Assembly: GCF_002115725.1 (NCBI RefSeq)
Contig: NZ_JFKD01000025.1
Coordinates: forward strand, 1 to 44,131
DNA: 44,131 nucleotides
Source: Marivita cryptomonadis
GTDB lineage: Bacteria > Pseudomonadota > Alphaproteobacteria > Rhodobacterales > Rhodobacteraceae
Direction: 5' to 3'
In this document: in pieces, positions 26,002 to 34,730 of the stretch
Numbering within the stretch: position 1 is the first letter of the stretch
How the letters are laid out: each line of letters starts with the position of its first letter
Translations under genes and position numbers: made by a program
The notes under the pieces: model-generated
The model's input: only the letters and a program-made list of their open reading frames with translations
Database searches by the model: none
Told to the model about the DNA's origin: nothing

Positions 26002-27126
26002 ATGACGACCATCACCCAAGACATCGCCGACGCGCGCCACATTAAGCGGGACGACTATGTGTCCTGCACCGTCGCCTTCATCGACTGCAAAAAGCCCGGT
26101 TCGGACACCAAGGAAAACTATTCGATCATTGGGCCCGGCGTGACGTCTTCGGACGATCAGGTCATCAATCTGCCCGAGGCGCATGGCTTCAACATCGGTG
26201 CGGCGGCCATGCCCCACGGGATCACCAACAACCTGCACATCCATTTTACCGCCGAGGTGTTCATCGTGCAGGCGGGCGAATGGACCTTCCGTTGGGGGTC
26301 GAATGGCGAAAACGAAATCAAGGGCACCAAGGGTGATATCGTATCCGTGCCGACATGGATTTTCCGGGGCTTCACCAATGCAGGCCCTGACGATGGCTGG
26401 CTGTTCACCATTCTGGGCGGCGACAACACGGGCGGCGTGATTTTTCACCCCGAAATCATTCGGGAAGCCGCCGACTACGGCCTCTATATTTCGTCCGACA
26501 ATCGCCTCATCGACACATCGCGCGGGGACGCCGTCCCCCCCGAAAGCGGCCGCATCCCACCCATGCCGGACGAAGACGTTGCAGCACTTCGCGATGTGTC
26601 GCGCGATGAAATGATGTCGCGGATCGTCGCCGCGGACGCCCGCGATTTCCGGCCCGCTTTCATCGATCAGGCCCTGCCGACGGGTGGCGCCCAAATCGCC
26701 CCTGTGATCGGTCATGGCATGACGCAAAACCGCAATCACGCTGCCCCTATCACCAATCCCCATGGGTTCTCCGCCGAATGGTTGCGGATCGAGCCGGGCC
26801 AGTCCGTCGGCCCGTTCCTGCTAGATGAAAAGATGGTCCTGATGATGCATGAGGGCCAAGCACGGCTGGACTATGTCGAGGGCGACGCCTCTGTCATCCT
26901 GAATGCATGGGACACCTACTCTGTCCCTGCGAGTGTTTTCCGCACCCTGACGGCAACCGGCGATACGCCGGTCGAAGCCCTTGTCGTTCTCAGCGGTGAT
27001 CACCGCAAACGGCCCGTATTCACCCCTGAAACCCTCAACGGCGCGACGGATGCGGGGCTTGGGCTTGATGCAGGCGGGTTTGTTGCAAAGGTTAGCCTTT
27101 TGCCCAGCTACGGGCGGGCAGGATAA
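26002..27126 (+). CDS. Two-domain cupin protein of unknown function
   Basis: A 374-aa protein with two cupin barrels. The N-terminal barrel has motif 1 intact: H79-I-H81 and E85, then G92 at the expected spacing. In motif 2, GDIVSVPTWIFRGFTN, Arg stands where the fourth ligand His normally is. The C-terminal barrel (around residues 250-350, PGQSVGPFLLDEKMVLMMHEGQ) lacks HxH. So at most one three-ligand metal site is likely. Two-cupin proteins include gentisate- and quercetin-dioxygenase-like enzymes and also isomerases. It is co-transcribed with the importer (15-bp gap, AGAGGA site) and its TAA overlaps the aldolase ATG (TAATG). A dioxygenase or isomerase role is inference only. Confidence 0.8.
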   Translation: MTTITQDIADARHIKRDDYVSCTVAFIDCKKPGSDTKENYSIIGPGVTSSDDQVINLPEAHGFNIGAAAMPHGITNNLHIHFTAEVFIVQAGEWTFRWGSNGENEIKGTKGDIVSVPTWIFRGFTNAGPDDGWLFTILGGDNTGGVIFHPEIIREAADYGLYISSDNRLIDTSRGDAVPPESGRIPPMPDEDVAALRDVSRDEMMSRIVAADARDFRPAFIDQALPTGGAQIAPVIGHGMTQNRNHAAPITNPHGFSAEWLRIEPGQSVGPFLLDEKMVLMMHEGQARLDYVEGDASVILNAWDTYSVPASVFRTLTATGDTPVEALVVLSGDHRKRPVFTPETLNGATDAGLGLDAGGFVAKVSLLPSYGRAG

Positions 27127-27914
27127 TGCGCGCCAACGCCATCAGAACCCGCCTCGCGGCCTCGCAGATCGTTGTAAACGGCTGGCTCTCGATTGCCTCA
27201 GCTTATTCCGCCGAAGGCGTCGGCCACAGCGGCGTCCACGCCGTCACCGTCGATCTGCAACACGGCATGCTGGGCTTTTCGGACGCACTGGCGATCATGC
27301 AAGCGCTATCCGCAACGCCTGCAACGCCTATGGTCCGCGTGCCCGAGCTTAATCCAGCGAACATCATGCACCTTCTGGATGCAGGGGCCTACGGTATCAT
27401 CTGCCCGATGATCTCGACGCCGGAACAAACCAAAACGCTGGTCGATGCCTGCCGCTACCCGCCCCTGGGCAACCGCAGCTTCGGCCCCTCTCGCGGGCTG
27501 CTTTATGGCGGGCCTGACTATGTGGCGCAGGCGGATAAAACTGTGATGGCCATCCCGATGATCGAAACCGCCGAAGCGGTCGAGCGTATTGAAGATATCC
27601 TAGATGTCGACGGCGTCGATATGGTCTATATCGGCCCCAACGATCTGGCGTTTGAAATGGATGGTCATTCCGGCCATCCCCGCCCGAAATCCGAGGCTGG
27701 CTTGCTTCATGTGCTGGCCGCAGCCACCAAACGCGGCATACCTGCCGGAATTTTCTGCGGTTCCGGCGAAGAAGCACGCACCCGTATCGAACAGGGCTTC
27801 CGCCTTGTGACACCCGGCAACGACTTTGCCCATCTGACCCGCAGCATGCGCGAGGCCGTGCGTGTCACCCTTGAAGAGACGAGCCCCGGAACCGCCGTTC
27901 AAAATGGCTATTGA
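27126..27914 (+). CDS. HpcH/HpaI-family class II aldolase
   Basis: A 262-aa metal-dependent aldolase of the HpaI/citrate-lyase-like family that cleaves 4-hydroxy-2-oxo acids to pyruvate (or a related keto acid) plus an aldehyde. The HpaI catalytic set is visible: H46 (VDLQHGML), R71 (MVRVPELN), metal ligands E147 (PMIETAEA) and D173 (GPNDLAFEM). The start overlaps the cupin stop (TAATG). It suggests that the pathway in this operon yields a 2-oxo-4-hydroxy acid. The acceptor aldehyde is unknown. Confidence 0.9.
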   Translation: MRANAIRTRLAASQIVVNGWLSIASAYSAEGVGHSGVHAVTVDLQHGMLGFSDALAIMQALSATPATPMVRVPELNPANIMHLLDAGAYGIICPMISTPEQTKTLVDACRYPPLGNRSFGPSRGLLYGGPDYVAQADKTVMAIPMIETAEAVERIEDILDVDGVDMVYIGPNDLAFEMDGHSGHPRPKSEAGLLHVLAAATKRGIPAGIFCGSGEEARTRIEQGFRLVTPGNDFAHLTRSMREAVRVTLEETSPGTAVQNGY

Positions 27915-28587
27915 GGGATTGTCAAACAAACCTTGGTTGCTCTTGCCCGGCACGTTGTGCACCGGGGCGGTCTTTGACAGGTTTCTGGATGGGCTTGGCG
28001 TAGCACACACCGCTCGGACCTTTGTAACACTGGACCGTCCTTCCATCGAAGACTACCGCGTGGATTTCGATGGCCTTGCAACCGATACGATCGTCTGCGG
28101 CTTTTCCCTAGGGGCAATCGTGGCGGCCCATTTTGCAGACAGCATGACCGCAGACCGCCTGATCCTTTTCGGGCTCAACCCTTACGCCGATGACCCTGCC
28201 AAGGCCCCGTTGCGCCACGCTCTGTTGCAGGATGTCCGCACCTTTGGCGGGGCAGCGGCTCTCAAGACCCGCCTTGCGGACATCTTTGGCCCCGCCCCTG
28301 ATGCAACACGGGCTGCAATCTGCCAGATGGCCGAAGAGACCGCGCCATTAATAGGCGCGCAAACCCAGCTGGCGCTAAGCCGCCCGGGCGCGCTGCCTGC
28401 TTTGACACAGGCCGCAATGCCCGTTCTGGCCGCAACTGGCACGCAGGATCAGGCCTCTCCGCCTCCGCAAGGTCAGGCCGCCGCACAAAATGCGCCCAAC
28501 GGGCAATTTCGCAGGCTGGACGGCTTGGGGCATTTTGCCCCGCTGGAAGACCCAAGTGCCTGCGCCAAAGTGATGCGAGACTGGTAG
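27904..28587 (+). CDS. Alpha/beta hydrolase
   Basis: A 227-aa alpha/beta-fold hydrolase. The nucleophile elbow is GFSLGA with S68, the acid is likely the Asp in TGTQDQAS, and the catalytic His sits in DGLGHFAPLED. The ATG at 27904 overlaps the end of the aldolase frame by 11 bases; an earlier in-frame Met at 27862 lies deeper within the aldolase gene and is rejected. Proteins of this size include lactonases, esterases and C-C hydrolases. In this operon it might open a lactone or ester or hydrolyse a cleavage product. Confidence 0.82.
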   Translation: MAIEGLSNKPWLLLPGTLCTGAVFDRFLDGLGVAHTARTFVTLDRPSIEDYRVDFDGLATDTIVCGFSLGAIVAAHFADSMTADRLILFGLNPYADDPAKAPLRHALLQDVRTFGGAAALKTRLADIFGPAPDATRAAICQMAEETAPLIGAQTQLALSRPGALPALTQAAMPVLAATGTQDQASPPPQGQAAAQNAPNGQFRRLDGLGHFAPLEDPSACAKVMRDW

Positions 28588-28597
28588 GAGGCAAATC

Positions 28598-29308
28598 ATG
28601 AACACTTCTGACATCTCCACGCTCATAGATCGTTTGCACAACTGCGACACGCCCACCGTCTGCAACGCCATCGAAGCTGCCCAAGGCCAGCGCGGCTTCG
28701 CGGGCTTCACCCACCGCACAATCACATGGGCGGGCGACAAAGACGCGCGGATCGTCGGCTTTGCCCGCACAGCACGCATCGCAGGGACCCGCCCGCCCAC
28801 CGAACCACCCGACGAAATCCGCCGCCGCCGCATGGCCTATTTTGAGGCGATGAACGCAGGCCCCCGCCCTGGCGTGGCCGTCATCGAAGATACTGACGGC
28901 GACGCCGCGATCGGCGCTTGGTGGGGTGAGGTCCATGCGCTTGTCCACAAGGGCGTCTTTGGCCTTAGCGGGGCGGTGACCAACGGGGTCGTTCGTGATC
29001 TGGGTGACTTGCCCGATGGCTTTCCGGTCCTTGCCGGATCGGTCGGCCCAAGCCACGACTTTGTCCACGTTCGCGACATTGGCACGCCCGTCACCATCTT
29101 TGGCATGACCGTAACCGAGGGCGACTTGATCCACGCGGACCGCCACGGCGCGGTCTGCATCCCCGCAGACGTGATCCCAAAGATGAACGTCGCGCTCGAC
29201 CGGCTCTTCGCTGCCGAAGCCGTGGTTCTGGACCCTTTGAAAGAAGGACCCGTTGATTTTGAAACCTTCAAGGCCCTCTGGGCCAGTTTTGAGAAGGCAC
29301 GCACATAG
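28598..29308 (+). CDS. RraA-like aldolase/decarboxylase (HMG aldolase family)
   Basis: A 236-aa protein of the RraA-like superfamily. It has the metal/substrate loop GAWWGEVHALVHKGVFGLSGAV (shown in part) with the signature NGVVRDL and then GDLIHADRHGAVCIP. The family contains 4-hydroxy-4-methyl-2-oxoglutarate aldolase and oxaloacetate decarboxylase; ordinary RraA RNase E inhibitors are shorter (about 160 aa). At 236 aa this is more like the catabolic branch. It is the last gene of the operon and has AGGAGG upstream. With the HpaI-like aldolase it makes two lyases in one pathway. Confidence 0.87.
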   Translation: MNTSDISTLIDRLHNCDTPTVCNAIEAAQGQRGFAGFTHRTITWAGDKDARIVGFARTARIAGTRPPTEPPDEIRRRRMAYFEAMNAGPRPGVAVIEDTDGDAAIGAWWGEVHALVHKGVFGLSGAVTNGVVRDLGDLPDGFPVLAGSVGPSHDFVHVRDIGTPVTIFGMTVTEGDLIHADRHGAVCIPADVIPKMNVALDRLFAAEAVVLDPLKEGPVDFETFKALWASFEKART

Positions 29309-29422
29309 GCGCACATGTTCTGCGCAACGTCGCCGACGGTTTCAGCGGCGCGACAATCAAAACGTCAAACATCAATCCGGCAATGGTTTCTGACCAGAGA
29401 CGTCGCTTGCTGCCCCGCGCGG
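29309..29422. other. Short interval between converging operons
   Basis: This 114-bp gap separates the ends of the RraA-like operon and the rhamnose operon. I see only an imperfect stem (GTCGCCG near 29330 with a bulged complement near 29353) and no T-run. No confident terminator is assigned. Confidence 0.4.
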
Positions 29423-30817
29423 CTAGTCGGCGTCTGCCAACCCGCACCACTGATCGGCATAAGCCCTGAGTCTGTTCAAAGGTAATTTTGTTTCTACCGT
29501 GTCTAGCCCGAGTGAGAACGCTTCATCCGCAAGCAACATGGCTGCGCCGATGCTTGTACCTGTAACGGCTGCATTCGTGAGAACGGGGCGTGCAGTTACT
29601 GCATTCAGCATTGCGAGGTATGCGGAATTTCTTGCGAAAGGGCCTTCCACAATCGTGGGGCCGGCGCCTTTGACGAGTCTCAGGCAGGTGCCTGTCATCA
29701 AAGCCAAGTAGAACGAAAGCGCGGCCGACCGTTGACCCGTTCCGACCTTTGGCTCACCGCCGTGCCACTGCATCTGCCGCCCCTGAAACGGCCCCGAACA
29801 GCGTTCGACCGATGGCAAGAGCATACGGCAATCCTCCAGCACTGCAGACACGTCGCGTTCCGTTGGGTCGACCGGCTGTCCTTGCTGAATCAGTTCGAAT
29901 TCTCGTCCGCCCATAAAGCGCGCACTTGCCACCGCTTGATCGTGCGCGTTGACGTTGACGAGGGTGTCACGAGACGGGTCTAGCGTAACCGCATTGCCGC
30001 CATTCAAGGACATAGCGATGACCCAAGTACCTGTTGAGACCACCGACACCGGGCCGTTTTGCGAGGTGACATAGGGATAAAGCGACGCGTTTGAATCGTG
30101 GATGCCCACGCAAACCGGCGTTGCGGGTGTGAGGCCGGTGGCCTTGGCTATCTCGGGCAAAACCGTCCCCAAAATGTCGCCGGGGCGGCGCACGGGTGCG
30201 ATCTTGTCGCGAATGCCGAGCTTGTCCGTCAGGTCAGAGAACCTCCCTTCATAGGGATTCCACAGATCGGTGTGGCAGCCGATGGATGTGACATCCGTTG
30301 CGGTCACGCCTGTCAGGCGATGCCCCCAGTATTGCGGGTAAGTGACGATCTGGGCGGTGCGGTCTTTGAGGCTTGGATCACCGGCAAGAAGCCAGTGCAG
30401 CTGCGCGCCAATGTTCAGACCACCTGCAAGCTTGGGCGATCCGGTCTGCGCAAAATCGGGTTTAAGGGCATCGTAGGCGTCGATAATATCGTCGGGATAA
30501 TTCTGTTCGTAGTCGAGGATAGGTGTCGCCAATGCGCCCGTCGCATCAAGTAATGCGGCACAGGCGCCGTGGGTGGTTATCGAAATCGCGTCGACACGGT
30601 GGTCTCTATGGAACTGTGCCAGAGCATCCAGAAGGAACGCCCAGTGTCCCTCCACATCGTAATGCGGATATGGGGGCGCGGTTTGCACGATGTTCGGGCG
30701 CGTGACGACCGCTATTTCTGTCAGGGTGGGTAGATCAACCAGCGCGAGTTTCGCGTTGGTCTTACCGATGTCTATAACAGCGATATGGCGTGGCCCCGTC
30801 TTGGTCAGTAAAGTCAT
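29423..30817 (-). CDS. rhaK: L-rhamnulose kinase of the FGGY family (RhaK)
   Basis: A 464-aa FGGY sugar kinase that phosphorylates L-rhamnulose. The N-terminal phosphate loop is IDIGKTNAKLALVD and the catalytic Asp lies in GIHDSNAS. The C-terminal GPFARNSAYLAMLNA and TGTSIGAAM also match. It is the seventh gene of a leftward operon in the order rhaR-S-T-P-Q-U-K known from Rhizobium leguminosarum, where RhaK is also required for rhamnose transport. Its ATG overlaps the mutarotase stop (ATGA, 30814-30817). The assignment rests on family plus gene order. Confidence 0.92.
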   Translation of the reverse strand: MTLLTKTGPRHIAVIDIGKTNAKLALVDLPTLTEIAVVTRPNIVQTAPPYPHYDVEGHWAFLLDALAQFHRDHRVDAISITTHGACAALLDATGALATPILDYEQNYPDDIIDAYDALKPDFAQTGSPKLAGGLNIGAQLHWLLAGDPSLKDRTAQIVTYPQYWGHRLTGVTATDVTSIGCHTDLWNPYEGRFSDLTDKLGIRDKIAPVRRPGDILGTVLPEIAKATGLTPATPVCVGIHDSNASLYPYVTSQNGPVSVVSTGTWVIAMSLNGGNAVTLDPSRDTLVNVNAHDQAVASARFMGGREFELIQQGQPVDPTERDVSAVLEDCRMLLPSVERCSGPFQGRQMQWHGGEPKVGTGQRSAALSFYLALMTGTCLRLVKGAGPTIVEGPFARNSAYLAMLNAVTARPVLTNAAVTGTSIGAAMLLADEAFSLGLDTVETKLPLNRLRAYADQWCGLADAD

Positions 30818-31131
30818 GGCATGTGAAACAGCGGTGTAAGCGGCATCGCGACGGGCGAATTATCCTCGTTTGTTTCCATGATGTCCCCCATGTAAGCCCA
30901 CCATTTTTGCATCACCGAATGTTTGGGCAAGGCGTCCATCCTGTGATCGTTTGCGCGCGTCAGAACCCCAATAAGGTGGCCCGTTTCCTCGTCCAGATGG
31001 ATCGAATAATCGCTGACACCGGCGTCGTGCAGCAGTTCTACAAGTTCGGGCCAGATCGCATCATGGCGGCGCTTGTATTCCTCGGCCATCCCGTCGTTCA
31101 GCCGCATGCGAAAGACGTAACGTTCGCTCAT
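30814..31131 (-). CDS. rhaU: L-rhamnose mutarotase (RhaU/RhaM)
   Basis: A 105-aa protein that interconverts alpha and beta L-rhamnopyranose. The family residues are seen: Y19 and H23 in EEYKRRHDAIWPEL, the WWAYMGDIM stretch and DNSPVAMPL near the C-terminus. The ATG at 31131 overlaps the stop of the upstream permease gene; the stop overlaps the rhaK start. Confidence 0.95.
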   Translation of the reverse strand: MSERYVFRMRLNDGMAEEYKRRHDAIWPELVELLHDAGVSDYSIHLDEETGHLIGVLTRANDHRMDALPKHSVMQKWWAYMGDIMETNEDNSPVAMPLTPLFHMP

Positions 31132-32129
31132 GCCTTGCGCCCTGCGGCAGCCATCGCCCATAGACGTGGCAGGGCAATCACCCCGATCAGCAATAGGCCG
31201 ATGAAGATCGACATCACGATGCCCGGGACATTCAGCAGGCCCAGCCCGAAGGTCACGAGCCCCATCACGAAGGCCGCGATCACGACACCCGGGATCGTTC
31301 CAGACCCACCGAGGATGTTAACCCCGCCAAGGACGACCATTGTCACCACCTCAAGCTCCATCCCGGTTGCGATGCTGGGCCGCGTCGAGCCAAGGCGCGA
31401 CGTAAGGCAGACAGCGGCAATGCCAGACATCAGGCCTGTCAGCAGGAACAGGATGAACTTGACGCGGGCTACGCGGATACCGCTAAACAATGCTCCCGTC
31501 GGGTTATTGCCTATCGCATAGACGGCGCGGCCGAAGTTGGTTTTGTGGAGCAGCACCCCGTAGATGATCGCGATGATGACAAACAACAGCATCTCGACCG
31601 TGAAGACCCAGTAGATGTAGCCTTGTCCGAACCATGAAAAGCTGGCCGGATACCCTCGGAAAGCATCATCGCCGAGAATTATGTAGCTGATGCCACGAAA
31701 CAGGCTCATTGTGCCTATGGTTACGACGATGGATGGCAGGCCAAGCACCGTGACGAAGAACCCGTTGAAGGCTCCGCAAAGCAAACCAACCGTCAGACCG
31801 ATCATGACAAGTTCCGGCGTGCCAGCACCGTATTGCAATGCTAGCCCCATCGCCGTACTGGACAGCGCTATGATGGAGGCGACAGAAAGGTCAATTTCAC
31901 CCGAGATGATCAGAAGCGCCATGGCGAAGGCGATCATGGCCTTTTCGGTAAAGTTGAATGTTGCGTCAGACAGGTTCCAAGCGCTCAGGAAATAGGGCGA
32001 GGCGAAGCTGTTGATCACGAAGATCGCAATGGCAACGGCCAGCAGCAAAGCCTCCCAGCTTTTGAAGATCCGCGTCGCGCGGCTGTTCAGATGGTCAGGG
32101 ACATGGCGGGTTTGGGTAGCGTCCGTCAT
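31128..32129 (-). CDS. rhaQ: L-rhamnose ABC transporter permease (RhaQ, CUT2/RbsC type)
   Basis: A 333-aa inner-membrane permease of the ribose-type CUT2 class with about nine or ten hydrophobic segments. FVTVLGLPSIVVTIGTMSLF and VLGGVNILGGSGTIPGVV are family hallmarks. The ATG at 32129 overlaps the end of rhaP (ATGA). It forms the channel with RhaP. Confidence 0.93.
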   Translation of the reverse strand: MTDATQTRHVPDHLNSRATRIFKSWEALLLAVAIAIFVINSFASPYFLSAWNLSDATFNFTEKAMIAFAMALLIISGEIDLSVASIIALSSTAMGLALQYGAGTPELVMIGLTVGLLCGAFNGFFVTVLGLPSIVVTIGTMSLFRGISYIILGDDAFRGYPASFSWFGQGYIYWVFTVEMLLFVIIAIIYGVLLHKTNFGRAVYAIGNNPTGALFSGIRVARVKFILFLLTGLMSGIAAVCLTSRLGSTRPSIATGMELEVVTMVVLGGVNILGGSGTIPGVVIAAFVMGLVTFGLGLLNVPGIVMSIFIGLLLIGVIALPRLWAMAAAGRKA

Positions 32130-33106
32130 TGGGTGGCCTCCGCCGATTTTAGGATAATTCGACCCTTGTTGCGGCCAGAACGGGCGTTGAAGGCCACGGC
32201 AATGAGGATCGCGCTGCCAGAGATGGCGAGTTGCCAGAAAGGTGAGATATTCACGACCGGAAGCGCGTTCTTGACGACACCAAGAAAGATCGCGCCCAGG
32301 ACTGCGCCCCCGACAGAGCCGACCCCTCCAGCAATGGAGATGCCGCCGATAACGCAGGCGGCGACCACCTCAAGTTCGAAGCCGCCCGCGATATCGACAT
32401 AAGCCACCGCAAAGCGCGACACCCAGAGGTAGCCGGTCAGGCCGGCCAACGCGCCCGAGACGACGAAGGCCCAGAACTGCGTTTTGCCTACGTCGATTCC
32501 GGTGTAGACGGCGGCATGTGGGTTGCCGCCGACTGCAAAAATGGACCGTCCGAAGGGTGCGCGCGCCATCATGATCCCGAAGATGATGATTGTGATAATG
32601 GCCGCCCATGAGAGCACAGGCAGGCCCAATAACTCCATGCGAGGAAAGCCCGTGAAGGCGGGCGACATTTCATGGGAATTTACCCACTTGCCGTCTGAAA
32701 TCAGGAAGATGATGCCGCGAAAGATGGTCATCGTGCCAAGGGTAACAACGATCGGTGGGATGGCCAGTTTCCAGACCAGCACGCCGTTGATCGCGCCCAT
32801 GATCGCCCCCAGAAAGATGGCAATTGCGATGATAACTGGGATTGGAAGTCCGGGCATCGCAACATTGATCATCGCCACGGCCATGCCCGTCAAAGCAAGG
32901 TTCGCGGCCACCGAAAGATCGATGCAACGGGTCAGGATCACGACCATCTGTCCAAGCGCGAGGATGATCAGCGGGGCCGTGTCATTGAACACATTGGCCA
33001 GATTTGAGGGCGCAACGAAGCCTGCAAAGCGGGAAGAAATGAGAAGGAGCAGCACCAGGATCGCACCGGCCAAAATGGTTTCGCGCACGGGAATAAGACG
33101 GGTCAT
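32126..33106 (-). CDS. rhaP: L-rhamnose ABC transporter permease (RhaP, CUT2/RbsC type)
   Basis: A 326-aa CUT2 permease. LALGQMVVILTRCIDLSVAANL, PPIVVTLGTMTIFRG and VIGGISIAGGVGSVGG are typical. Its ATG overlaps the rhaT stop (ATGA at 33103-33106) and its stop overlaps rhaQ. RhaP and RhaQ are paralogues that form a heterodimeric channel. Confidence 0.93.
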   Translation of the reverse strand: MTRLIPVRETILAGAILVLLLLISSRFAGFVAPSNLANVFNDTAPLIILALGQMVVILTRCIDLSVAANLALTGMAVAMINVAMPGLPIPVIIAIAIFLGAIMGAINGVLVWKLAIPPIVVTLGTMTIFRGIIFLISDGKWVNSHEMSPAFTGFPRMELLGLPVLSWAAIITIIIFGIMMARAPFGRSIFAVGGNPHAAVYTGIDVGKTQFWAFVVSGALAGLTGYLWVSRFAVAYVDIAGGFELEVVAACVIGGISIAGGVGSVGGAVLGAIFLGVVKNALPVVNISPFWQLAISGSAILIAVAFNARSGRNKGRIILKSAEATQ

Positions 33107-34650
33107 GCTGCGGCCCCTTCCGTCGATGATGTGATCCCCGCCGCATGACGCACGAGTGTCTCGGGGGACAATTCGCCCTTCGACAGTTCGGCGGCGATGC
33201 GACCGTCACGCATGACGATCACTCGGTCCGACATCCCGATGATCTCCGGTATTTCAGAGCTGACCATGATGACGGACAGGCCCTGCGCGGCGAGTTCAGA
33301 CATGAACTCATGCACCGCCGCCTTGGAACCGATGTCGATCCCTTTGGTCGGTTCGTCGAGGATGATCACCTGCGGCTGGGTGGCCAGCCATTTGGCGATG
33401 ACAACCTTTTGCTGGTTGCCGCCCGACAGATTGCCCACGTCTTGATCGAGCGCCGCTGCGCGAAGGTCCAGCCGCTGCGAATACTCACGCGCCAGCTTGA
33501 ATTCCTCGGCAAGTTTCAAGAACCCGCTGCGGGATGTCTTACCCAAGGACGGCAAAGTGATGTTCTGGAAGATCGGCAAGCCGATGATCGCACCCTGCTT
33601 GCCGCGATCCTCGGGGACATAGACGATCCCGTTTGAGACCGCGTCAGCGGGGGAGCGGATGACCTTGATGTCGCCGTTGACCAGACAGACGCCCTTGGAG
33701 GGCTTGGTGATCCCGAACAGGGCTTGCATAAATTCGGACCGGCCCGCGCCAACAAGCCCGTAGAAACCGAGAATCTCGCCACAGTTCAGGGTGAAACCGA
33801 TGTCCGCGAATTCGGTCGGGTGATCGTAGCCGACGACCCTGAGGACTTCTTCGCCGATGTCATGGTCGCTTTGCGGGAAAATCTGGTCGACGGATCGCCC
33901 GACCATCATCGTCACCAATTCCCCTTCGGAAATGTCAGAGATACGACCGTCTCCAACAAAGGCCCCGTCGCGAAAGACGGTATAGCGGTCGGCGATACGG
34001 AAAATCTCGTCGAACTTGTGGCTGATGAACAGGATCGCCTTGCCTTGTGACTTCAGGGTTTCGACCAGTTCATACAATTCTTCGATTTCTTTGTGGGACA
34101 GAGCCGCAGTCGGCTCGTCCATGATGACCACGCGAGCGTCGACCGACAGTGCGCGGGCAATCGCCACGAGATGTTTGCTGGCAATGCCAAGGTCGCGCAG
34201 TTGGGTGTGGGAACTGAAGGGCGCACCGATGTCAGCCAGAAGTTTGCCCGCGTTGCGGTGCATTTGCGCGGTATCAATTAGGCCGAACCGTGTGCGGGGC
34301 GCATGGCCGATATAGATGTTTTCTGCCACGGAAAGTTCATCAAACAGCACGGTCTCTTGGTGAATGGCCGTGATGCCTGCTTTCGCGGCGTCATTTGGTG
34401 AGGCAAAGGAAATCGGTTCACCGTCTATACGGATTGTGCCACCGTTCGGTTGGTAAATGCCTGTCAGGATTTTGACGGTCGTCGATTTACCTGCGCCGTT
34501 CTCACCGACAAGGGCAGTCACTTGGCCCGGGTACAGGTCCAGTTTGACCTCATCCAGCGCTTTCACACCGGGAAATGTTTTGGTGATCATGTCCATGGAG
34601 ACCATGGGAGACACGTCAGGCGATACGGCGGGCGCAGGGCGGGTCGACAT
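33103..34650 (-). CDS. rhaT: L-rhamnose ABC transporter ATP-binding protein (RhaT, RbsA type)
   Basis: A 515-aa double-ATPase of the RbsA type. The N-terminal domain has Walker A GENGAGKST and DEPTAALS; the C-terminal domain has the degenerate loop GLVGAGRSE, as is normal, and the signature NLSGGNQQKVVIAKWL with DEPTKGID. The rhizobial name rhaT denotes this ATPase and not the enteric rhamnose-proton symporter of the same name. The ATG at 34650 gives a short Pro-rich lead before the first ATPase domain; Met at residue 17 or 20 is an alternative start. Confidence 0.93.
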   Translation of the reverse strand: MSTRPAPAVSPDVSPMVSMDMITKTFPGVKALDEVKLDLYPGQVTALVGENGAGKSTTVKILTGIYQPNGGTIRIDGEPISFASPNDAAKAGITAIHQETVLFDELSVAENIYIGHAPRTRFGLIDTAQMHRNAGKLLADIGAPFSSHTQLRDLGIASKHLVAIARALSVDARVVIMDEPTAALSHKEIEELYELVETLKSQGKAILFISHKFDEIFRIADRYTVFRDGAFVGDGRISDISEGELVTMMVGRSVDQIFPQSDHDIGEEVLRVVGYDHPTEFADIGFTLNCGEILGFYGLVGAGRSEFMQALFGITKPSKGVCLVNGDIKVIRSPADAVSNGIVYVPEDRGKQGAIIGLPIFQNITLPSLGKTSRSGFLKLAEEFKLAREYSQRLDLRAAALDQDVGNLSGGNQQKVVIAKWLATQPQVIILDEPTKGIDIGSKAAVHEFMSELAAQGLSVIMVSSEIPEIIGMSDRVIVMRDGRIAAELSKGELSPETLVRHAAGITSSTEGAAA

Positions 34651-34684
34651 CCGAACACACTCTCAGGATTTAGGGCTGGGGCAG

Positions 34685-34717
34685 TTAGGCCCGGCGCGCG
34701 TGATGTACCGGGCCTAA
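34685..34717 (-). other. Perfect hairpin between rhaS and rhaT
   Basis: Inverted 10-bp arms TTAGGCCCGG (34685-34694) and CCGGGCCTAA (34708-34717) enclose a 13-base loop. There is no T-run after it on the minus strand, so it is more likely an mRNA-protecting or partial-termination hairpin that favours rhaS, the abundant receptor, than a full terminator. Confidence 0.6.
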
Positions 34718-34730
34718 TCAGGGAGTTGTC

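Noticed and set aside
28262..29314. A 350-codon open frame on the minus strand
   Set aside because: It is antisense to the hydrolase and RraA-like genes, has no family motif, and arises from GC-rich codon bias. Similar long antisense frames at 2334-3146, 22172-22984, 25948-26763 and 37124-37972 were dropped for the same reason.
33103..34650. Calling rhaT the enteric rhamnose-proton symporter
   Set aside because: The protein is a two-domain ABC ATPase; the shared name comes from rhizobial nomenclature.
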